From assembly GCA_003228965.1 (NCBI GenBank), contig QIGP01000263.1, forward strand, positions 1-7,398: a stretch of 7,398 nucleotides of DNA. Reading direction: 5' to 3'. A program made the translations under genes and the position numbers. Below are positions 1 through 4,516 of the stretch, one piece after another. This DNA is from Gammaproteobacteria bacterium. Its GTDB lineage: Bacteria > Pseudomonadota > Gammaproteobacteria > Steroidobacterales > SZUA-146. How positions within the stretch are numbered: the stretch's first letter is position 1; each line of letters begins with the position of its first letter. Below the pieces are notes generated by a model. The model searched no databases, was not told the origin of the DNA, and was given only the letters and a program-made list of their open reading frames with translations.

Positions 1-5
1 ACGGG

Positions 6-169
6 GTGTGCCTGTCCAGGTGGTGTTTGGTGGTGTGCCTGTCCAGGCGATTCCTGTCCAGGCGATTCCGTCCAGGCGATTCCAGTCCAGGCGATTCCAG
101 GCGATTGATACAGTGTGCCTGTCCAGGCGATTGGTCCAGGCGATTGTGCAGGCGATTGTCCAGGCGATT
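6..169. repeat. Irregular short tandem-repeat array (unit GTCCAGGCGATT) upstream of rpsF
   Basis: The 12-mer GTCCAGGCGATT occurs exactly at 41, 56, 70, 85, 121, 134 and 158. Near copies lie at 14 (GTCCAGGTGGTG) and 146 (GTGCAGGCGATT), a partial copy at 97-106, and a degenerate one at 216. A longer 15-mer, GTGTGCCTGTCCAGG, occurs three times (6-20, 33-47, 113-127). CCTGTCCAGG, whose CCTG and CAGG arms are complementary, occurs at 11, 38, 53 and 118. Start-to-start distances are 15, 14, 15, 13, 12 and 12 nt, not multiples of three, so the VQAI/SRRF-like translations are by-products and not a protein. The array ends 4 nt before the -35 box of the rpsF promoter and may extend beyond the left edge. 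It could be a simple minisatellite, a repeated protein-binding site, or debris of a REP-type element; nothing here decides between them. Confidence 0.88.
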
Positions 170-173
170 GGCC

Positions 174-202
174 TTGCGAGTACCCACGCCCTCACGTATG
201 AT
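174..202 (+). promoter_or_regulatory. Predicted sigma-70 promoter of the rpsF-rpsR-rplI operon
   Basis: TTGCGA (174-179) and TATGAT (197-202) are separated by exactly 17 nt, each box one or two positions from consensus. Initiation would fall near 209, giving a leader of about 100 nt ahead of rpsF. That is long enough to contain the structured element at 247-281. Prediction from sequence only; a further promoter may lie left of the window. Confidence 0.55.
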
Positions 203-246
203 TCGCGATCCTTGTGTGCAGGCGTATGTCGGCGGGCGGGGAACTC

Positions 247-281
247 CTTGCTACACCTCCCGCCCCCTATTGGGCGGCAAG
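247..281 (+). promoter_or_regulatory. Leader RNA stem/bulge/hairpin, probable S6:S18 complex-binding motif
   Basis: CTTGC (247-251 as C-T-T-G-C) can pair with GCAAG (277-281). Inside it CCGCCC (260-265) pairs with GGGCGG (272-277) around a CCTATT loop, so the two stems compete for G277. Roughly eight unpaired bases (TACACCTC region) lie on the 5' side only. The family known as the S6:S18 complex-binding motif is described as a CCG presented in a bulge flanked by a stem and a hairpin, located in the 5' leader of rpsF operons, where it mimics the 16S rRNA site and gives feedback control. Position and architecture fit; a CCG lies at 260-262, but whether it is bulged or paired depends on the register. 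The element ends about 20 nt before the rpsF ribosome binding site. Confidence 0.6.
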
Positions 282-312
282 AAAGGGTAGCTCTAATCCG
301 TAGGGAGCAACA

Positions 313-831
313 ATGAGACACTACGAAATCGTGTTTCTGGTCCACCCTGACCAGAGTGAGCAGGTGCCTGCCATGGTAGAACGTTACCGTGGAATGATTG
401 AAGGCAAAGGTGGTGCTATCCATCGCCACGAAGACTGGGGACGCCGTCAGTTGGCCCACCCAATCAAGAAAATCCACAAAGCCCATTACATTCTTCTTAA
501 TATTGAGTGTGATCAAGAGACTCTTGACGAACTGACCGCAGCGTTCCGTTTTAACGATGCTGTGCTGCGTCATCTTGTTGTTAATCGTGACCAGGCGGAT
601 ACCGAACAGTCTCCGATGGCCAAGAGCAAGGAAGAAGAGAAAGCTAAAGGCGGTCGAGGCGACCGTGATCGCGGCGATTCAGACCGTGGTGACCGTGGTG
701 ACCGTGGTGATCGCGGCGACCGTGATGGAGCCCGCGAAGAAAGCGCTCCTAAAGAAGCCGAAGCGCCAGCCGCTGAAGCCCCCGCAGAAACCACCGACGC
801 CGATGCGCCGGCAGCCGAAAAAGAGGATTAA
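313..831 (+). CDS. rpsF: 30S ribosomal protein S6 with long RGD-repeat/acidic tail
   Basis: This is small-subunit protein S6, which binds 16S rRNA together with S18 in the platform of the 30S subunit. The 172-residue product opens with [19 protein letters not shown] and contains a typical S6 core over about residues 1-97 ([14 protein letters not shown], then HYILLNIE, then [13 protein letters not shown]). The ATG is preceded by AGGGAG (302-307) at good spacing. After residue ~97 it departs from a standard S6: a lysine/glutamate-rich stretch, a run of Arg-Gly-Asp repeats (about 114-139), then an Ala/Glu/Pro-rich acidic end finishing EKED. E. coli S6 is about 131-135 residues, so the tail is some 40 residues longer. 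The tail is presumably disordered and exposed; in E. coli the S6 C-terminus is polyglutamylated by RimK, but whether that applies here is unknown. It is the first gene of the rpsF-rpsR-rplI operon. Confidence 0.97.
   Translation: MRHYEIVFLVHPDQSEQVPAMVERYRGMIEGKGGAIHRHEDWGRRQLAHPIKKIHKAHYILLNIECDQETLDELTAAFRFNDAVLRHLVVNRDQADTEQSPMAKSKEEEKAKGGRGDRDRGDSDRGDRGDRGDRGDRDGAREESAPKEAEAPAAEAPAETTDADAPAAEKED
682..726 (+). repeat. 9-nt in-frame tandem repeat encoding Asp-Arg-Gly units in rpsF
   Basis: Three perfect copies of GACCGTGGT (682, 691, 700) are followed by two variants, GATCGCGGC (709) and GACCGTGAT (718). They encode consecutive D-R-G triplets starting at S6 residue 124. Diverged copies of the same unit precede it (about 661-681). 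The unit length of nine keeps the frame, so copy number can change without breaking S6. Confidence 0.9.
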
Positions 832-834
832 GTT

Positions 835-1059
835 ATGGCTCGTTTTTTCAGACGTCGTAAATACTGCCGTTTCACTGCCGAGAACGTGACCGAGATTGAC
901 TACAAAGATCTTCTCACACTTAAGCAGTACATTACTGAAACCGGTAAAATTGTACCTAGCCGCATCACTGGCACTAAAAGCCAGTACCAGCGCCAACTGT
1001 CTACCGCTGTGAAACGCGCACGCTTTCTAGCGCTGCTGCCTTACACTGATCGGCACTAG
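835..1059 (+). CDS. rpsR: 30S ribosomal protein S18
   Basis: S18 is the small-subunit platform protein that forms a heterodimer with S6 on 16S rRNA and, in the S6:S18 leader model, recognises the CCG of the operon's own mRNA. The 74-residue product matches E. coli S18 (75 residues) almost throughout: [16 protein letters not shown] at the start, [14 protein letters not shown], the hallmark [11 protein letters not shown], then YQRQL and [10 protein letters not shown] at the end. It begins 3 nt after the rpsF stop. Its Shine-Dalgarno AGAGGA (822-827) lies inside the end of rpsF, suggesting translational coupling. No priB gene separates the two, unlike in E. coli. It ends with TAG, showing that amber is a normal stop in this genome. 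Confidence 0.98.
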   Translation: MARFFRRRKYCRFTAENVTEIDYKDLLTLKQYITETGKIVPSRITGTKSQYQRQLSTAVKRARFLALLPYTDRH

Positions 1060-1079
1060 GCCGGGTCAGGGAGAATCAA

Positions 1080-1529
1080 ATGCAAGTTATTCTATTAGAA
1101 CGAATCGACAACCTGGGTAGCATTGGCGACCAGGTTAAAGTCAAAGCTGGCTACGGTCGCAACTTTTTGTTGCCCCAAGGCAAGGCAACACTGGCAACAC
1201 CTGCAAACGTCGCTAAATTCGAAGCCATGCGTTCCGAACTTGAAGCTAAAGCCGCTGCAGAACTCGCTGCCGCGCAAGCACGCGAAGAGAAAATCAAAGA
1301 AGTAGTTCTTACCATCACGTCAAACGCTGGCTCCGAAGGCAAGCTGTTTGGATCAATTGGTACGTTCGACATCGTAGAAGCTTACGAGCGAGCCGAGTGC
1401 CCGGTTGAGCGCAGCGAAGTGCGTTTACCTCAAGGTCCTTTGCGCGCAGTGGGTGAGCACGAGATTGAAATTCGTCTACATACGGACGTCATTGTTCCAG
1501 TTACGCTGAATATCGTCGCCGTCGAATAA
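1080..1529 (+). CDS. rplI: 50S ribosomal protein L9
   Basis: L9 is a large-subunit protein that binds 23S rRNA near the L1 stalk base through its N-terminal domain and projects a second globular domain on a long helix. The 149-residue length equals that of E. coli L9. The N-terminal domain shows [35 protein letters not shown] and the A-rich connecting helix (about residues 41-75). The C-terminal domain shows [26 protein letters not shown] and a final NIVAVE. AGGGAG (1068-1073) gives a good ribosome binding site for ATG 1080. It lies 20 nt after rpsR and is the last gene before the strong hairpin at 1559, so it probably closes the ribosomal-protein transcript. Confidence 0.98.
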   Translation: MQVILLERIDNLGSIGDQVKVKAGYGRNFLLPQGKATLATPANVAKFEAMRSELEAKAAAELAAAQAREEKIKEVVLTITSNAGSEGKLFGSIGTFDIVEAYERAECPVERSEVRLPQGPLRAVGEHEIEIRLHTDVIVPVTLNIVAVE

Positions 1530-1558
1530 TCCGTGGTAACGTAGATCCAGGTACGGCC

Positions 1559-1590
1559 AGCTGCCCCGGTTATCCGGGGCAGCTTGTCTC
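1559..1590 (+). terminator. Probable intrinsic terminator after rplI
   Basis: AGCTGCCCCGG (1559-1569) and CCGGGGCAGCT (1574-1584) form a perfect 11-bp stem with a TTAT loop, 30 nt after the rplI stop. The following tract, TTGTCTC, is only moderately T-rich, so termination may be incomplete and some read-through into dnaB is possible. Confidence 0.75.
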
Positions 1591-1610
1591 TGAACCCTTA
1601 ATTTTATAAT
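1584..1610 (+). promoter_or_regulatory. Predicted dnaB promoter with perfect -10 box
   Basis: TATAAT (1605-1610) is a perfect consensus -10. The best upstream partner is TTGTCT (1584-1589), but with a short 15-nt spacer, so the -35 contact may be weak. Transcription would start near 1617, only about 13 nt before the CTG proposed as the dnaB start. This argues against the ATT/ATA codons at 1606-1611 as initiators, because they fall inside the promoter. The -35 overlaps the 3' edge of the terminator stem. Confidence 0.5.
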
Positions 1611-1618
1611 TCACGCTC

Positions 1619-1632
1619 AGGGGCCGGTTCTG
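1619..1632 (+). promoter_or_regulatory. Ribosome binding site that supports a CTG start for dnaB
   Basis: AGGGG (1619-1623) sits 6 nt before CTG (1630-1632). No ATG, GTG or TTG exists in the dnaB frame between the upstream stop (TGA, 1591) and GTG 1723. GTG 1723 lies inside the conserved HSLEAERSVLGGL segment and would remove it. CTG 1630 is therefore the only start here with both a Shine-Dalgarno and full homology. Confidence 0.5.
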
Positions 1633-3060
1633 AACTCCGACGACCAGTTTTATCCCGACATCGACGACACTTCGGTCGGTGCTCTTCGTACTCCACCACA
1701 CTCGCTTGAAGCCGAGCGTAGCGTGCTGGGTGGACTCATGCTAGACAATTCGGCGTGGGATAAAATTGCCGACGTCGTTGGCAAAGGCGATTTTTACCGT
1801 CACGATCATCGTCTGATTTTCGATGCAATTTTTACGCTCGCAGAACGTAACGAACCGATCGACGTCGTTACTATTTCTGAATTTCTCGACGCTCAAGGCA
1901 ACCTGACCGAAACCGGTGGCCTTGGCTATCTTGGCACGCTCGCCAAAGACACCCCAAGTGCGGCCAACATCCGCGCGTACGCCAACATTGTACGTGAACG
2001 CTCAATGCTGCGTAAGCTCATTGAAGTCGGTGGCGAAATTGCCGATCTCGCCCACGAGTCTTCAGGCGAGCCTGTTAATAAGCTGGTCGATCAGGCCGAG
2101 CGCAAAGTATTCGAAATTTCAGAAAGTGGTAAACGTCAGGGCTCAGGTTTCGTTTCTCTAAAGGAAGTGATGCCGGGCGCGCTGGATAAACTCGACGATC
2201 TCTACCGTTCCGACGGAGAGATTACCGGTGTTTCCACAGGCTTCACCGACCTCGATCGAATGACGGCAGGCCTTCAGCCCGGAGACCTCGTCATCGTAGC
2301 GGGTCGTCCTTCCATGGGTAAGACCAGTTTTTCTATGAATATCGCTGAACATGCGGCTGTAGGTCCAATCATTCGGGAAAACCCAGAGGCTGCCGTTCCT
2401 ACCGCTGTTTTCAGTATGGAAATGTCAGCTGAACAGTTGAGTTTCAGACTCATTTCCAGTCTCGCGCAAGTCAATCAGGGCAAGCTACGTACCGGCAATT
2501 TTTCTGAAGAAGATTGGCCGCGCATACACAGTGCTGTAAAATGGATGTCTGCAGCACCCATGTTCATTGACGACACGCCCGCCCTAAGTCCAACTGAAAT
2601 TCGTGCACGTGCACGCCGCTTGAAACGCGAGCACGGGCTTGGACTCATTGTTGTCGACTACCTTCAACTTATGCAGGTCACCGGTACGACTGAAAATCGT
2701 ACGAACGAAATCTCAGAAATTTCACGAGGGCTTAAAGCGCTAGCACGTGAGCTGGAAGTACCGGTCATTGCGTTGTCGCAGTTAAACCGTTCGGTAGAAC
2801 AACGTACCGACAAGCGACCGGTGATGTCCGACCTTCGTGAGTCTGGTGCTATCGAGCAAGACGCCGATGTCATCATGTTTATCTACCGCGAAGAAGTCTA
2901 CGATCAGGAAACACCACGCAAAGGCATGGCCGATATTATCATTTCGAAACAACGTAATGGTCCGACCGGCAACGTGTTGTTGAGTTTCCAGGGCCAGTTC
3001 ACACGTTTTAGAAACTATGCGCCCGATCGTATGGCCGAAGAGGCCATGAGTTTCTCATGA
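1630..3060 (+). CDS. dnaB: Replicative DNA helicase DnaB (apparent CTG start)
   Basis: DnaB is the hexameric 5'-3' helicase that unwinds DNA at the replication fork and binds primase DnaG. Counted from CTG 1630 the product is 476 residues (E. coli 471). The N-terminal domain includes PPHSLEAERSVLGGLMLDN, DFYRHDHRLIF and NTPSAANIRAYA equivalents. A linker leads to the RecA-like ATPase domain from about residue 190. Its Walker A is GRPSMGKTS (225-233, catalytic Lys 231), followed by FSMEMS, Walker B LIVVDYLQLM with Asp 343, and the SQLNRSVEQR, DLRESGAIEQDADVIMFIYR and SKQRNGPTG motifs. No intein or frameshift is seen. A start at GTG 1723 would give only 445 residues and lose the conserved N-terminus, so the upstream start is preferred. 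The stop overlaps the alr start by 4 nt (ATGA), implying co-transcription and coupling. Confidence 0.95.
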   Translation: MNSDDQFYPDIDDTSVGALRTPPHSLEAERSVLGGLMLDNSAWDKIADVVGKGDFYRHDHRLIFDAIFTLAERNEPIDVVTISEFLDAQGNLTETGGLGYLGTLAKDTPSAANIRAYANIVRERSMLRKLIEVGGEIADLAHESSGEPVNKLVDQAERKVFEISESGKRQGSGFVSLKEVMPGALDKLDDLYRSDGEITGVSTGFTDLDRMTAGLQPGDLVIVAGRPSMGKTSFSMNIAEHAAVGPIIRENPEAAVPTAVFSMEMSAEQLSFRLISSLAQVNQGKLRTGNFSEEDWPRIHSAVKWMSAAPMFIDDTPALSPTEIRARARRLKREHGLGLIVVDYLQLMQVTGTTENRTNEISEISRGLKALARELEVPVIALSQLNRSVEQRTDKRPVMSDLRESGAIEQDADVIMFIYREEVYDQETPRKGMADIIISKQRNGPTGNVLLSFQGQFTRFRNYAPDRMAEEAMSFS

Positions 3061-4140
3061 CTGCATTTGCATGCGCCGATATTAATCGCGAAGCGCTGCA
3101 ACACAACCTGTCGGTCGTACGTACGCTTGCCCCCAACAGTAAAGTCATGGCCGTTATCAAGGCCAACGCCTACGGTCACGGCATTGAGCAAGTAGCTCGC
3201 GCATTGGATCCCGTTGATGCACTGGCTGTTGCTCAAATTTCCGAAGCGATGGATGTTCGCTACGCCGGCATCGACAAGCCCGTAGTATTACTCGAAGGCG
3301 TTATGCGCACCAAAGAACTCGGCATCGCTTCAATGTACAACCTTGAGATAGTGGTTCACCGGGAAGATCAAATAACGGCTCTCGAAAACTACACCGGCGT
3401 GGGTCGCTTTAACACCTGGACAAAAATCGATACGGGCATGAATCGACTTGGCTTTGACCCGAGCGATATGCCCGCCATGATCGAGCGCTTGAAAAAACTT
3501 AAATGTGTACGCAAACCGATACGAATCATGAGTCATTTCGCGTCAGCCGACCTTGTCGATCGTTCGATCGAGCGAGCAGCAACTGAAAGACTTCGCCGTG
3601 GCTACTTCAGACGTCGAAAGCGAGTGCACCTTTGCCAACTCTGCCGGCATTTTAAACTACCCTTCAAGCCACGCCGATTGGGTCCGACCAGGTGCAATGT
3701 TCTACGGTCTTTCACCCATTCAGGGGAAAACAGGCGCAGACCTTGGCCTGAAACCTGTCATGACGCTGTGGTCCAGAGTGATTGCGGTTAAAGTTGTGAA
3801 GGCTGGTCAAACGGTGGGCTACGCGGGTACTTATACAGCCTCCGAAGACACTACCATTGGTATCATTGCAGCGGGTTACGGCGATGGCTATCCGTGGCGA
3901 ATGCCCACAGGTACACCGGTTTTGGTTAGTGGTAAGCAGTACCCTTTAGTGGGTCGCGTCTTCATGGACATGATTGCCGTCGACTTAGGTCCGAACACCA
4001 GAGTTAAGGAAGGCGACGAGTCCATCTTGTGGGGGAAGGGACTTGCGGTAGAAGTTATCGCTGAACGTGCAGGCTCCATTGCGTAGGAATTGGTGTGCGG
4101 AATATCAAAGCGCGTTCGCGTGGCGATGCTCACTCAATAA
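3057..4140 (+). pseudogene. alr: Alanine racemase, frameshifted and amber-interrupted
   Basis: Intact Alr is a PLP enzyme interconverting L- and D-alanine for peptidoglycan. The first part (3057 to ~3566) matches well: VMAVIKANAYGHG with the PLP lysine K35, KIDTGMNRLGF with R130, and MSHFASADL. Homology then shifts to the next frame (EQQLKDF, ANSAGIL, SSHADWVRPGAMFYGLSP, GYAGTY, AAGYGDGYP, GRVFMDMIAVDLGP). Dropping one base near 3567 joins them as ADLVDRSSSEQQL, the same spacing as in E. coli Alr, so this is a net +1 insertion. A TAG at 4084 then stands where a conserved Tyr (YEL) is expected. In-frame homology continues (ELVCGISKRVRVAM) to TAA at 4138. Restored length would be 360 residues, against 359 in E. 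coli. Codon 3895 is TGG (Trp) after GYGDGYP, where Arg is usual. With no change the frame encodes only a ~170-residue Alr head plus nonsense. The start overlaps dnaB by 4 nt. Confidence 0.88.
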
Positions 4141-4397
4141 GTGGTTTGCATTAAACGCCGTACTCTTAACGCAGCGTTTCAACGCGCCTTTCGTCAATCG
4201 ATTCAGAGCGCCATCTGGTCCTGGACTGCTTGTTCCTTTCAGGGGTCTATCGAGGTCCATGTACCTCTCGCTGAATGAGCCTGTTCATTCTTGTAGTAGC
4301 GCAATAAGTACTGTTCAGCTGGTGCAGCCCATGTACTAAGGAAAGGGAGCTGTTGCGAATGGCACTAAGTTTAAGCTTGTGTAGGAACAACTCTCTG

Positions 4398-4432
4398 TCA
4401 TTGCGAACCCGCGCAGCGGGTGTGGCAATCTC
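4398..4432. repeat. REP-like palindromic intergenic element
   Basis: Outer arms ATTGC (4400-4404) and GCAAT (4425-4429) and inner arms ACCCGC (4407-4412) and GCGGGT (4416-4421) fold into a hairpin with loop GCA and a small internal loop (GA opposite GTG). The ends read GTCATTGCGA and GGCAATCTC. This form (GTCATTGCGA, GC-rich palindrome, GGCAATCTC) is one I associate with dispersed short repeats found between genes in many bacteria. Only one copy lies in this window, so dispersion is not shown here. Confidence 0.65.
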
Positions 4433-4475
4433 CATCCGCAGCTCTCTGAAAGGAAGAAACTGGTGCTCTTGGTAG

Positions 4476-4484
4476 TGCTACGAT
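4476..4484 (+). promoter_or_regulatory. Possible extended -10 promoter for the ABC transporter gene
   Basis: TGCTACGAT combines the TGn extension with a TACGAT -10 (4479-4484). No good -35 is visible at the usual distance. Initiation near 4491 would leave a leader of about 25 nt before GTG 4517. Weak prediction. Confidence 0.3.
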
Positions 4485-4516
4485 ACAAACTCTAAAACTA
4501 AACCGAATGAGAATTT

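Larger units (their letters stand above)
4141..4516. other. Intergenic region between alr and the ABC transporter, no credible gene
   Basis: Short reading frames here resemble no known protein and lack good starts. The region holds the REP-like palindrome at 4398-4432, a 6-bp inverted repeat (GAATGA at 4273-4278 and TCATTC at 4285-4290), an 8-nt direct repeat CCATGTAC (4257 and 4329), and a possible extended -10 box near 4476. In several gammaproteobacteria radA follows alr; no trace of it is visible here. Confidence 0.7.

Noticed and set aside
6..169. CRISPR array
   Set aside because: Repeats are only 12-15 nt, with spacers of 0-4 nt mostly and no unique 30-nt spacers or cas genes.
6..316. 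Two overlapping open frames through the repeat array (Arg/Ser-rich and VQAI-rich)
   Set aside because: They arise from the short repeat, whose spacing is not a multiple of three; no ribosome binding site or homology, and they run over the rpsF promoter and leader.
831..835. priB between rpsF and rpsR
   Set aside because: Only 3 nt separate the genes, so priB is absent from this position.
1630..3060. Intein in dnaB
   Set aside because: Walker A, Walker B and C-terminal motifs are contiguous with family spacing; total length is normal.
3553..4086. Independent gene starting at TTG 3553
   Set aside because: It is the out-of-frame C-terminal two-fifths of alr; its homology begins mid-family and no Shine-Dalgarno supports the TTG.
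4273..4290. GAATGA/TCATTC hairpin as an alr terminator
   Set aside because: Only 6 bp, AT-rich, no following T-run; likely chance.
4067..4339. 90-codon frame after alr
   Set aside because: No recognisable similarity; it begins inside the alr coding sequence in another frame and has no plausible ribosome binding site.
4305..4365. tRNA-like D-arm (TTCAGCTGGTGCAGC)
   Set aside because: No matching acceptor stem, no T-loop GTTCGA consensus and no convincing anticodon arm.
4359..4476. Small frame ATGGCACTAAG... with a purine-rich stretch upstream
   Set aside because: It runs straight through the REP-like palindrome, is under 40 codons and resembles nothing known.
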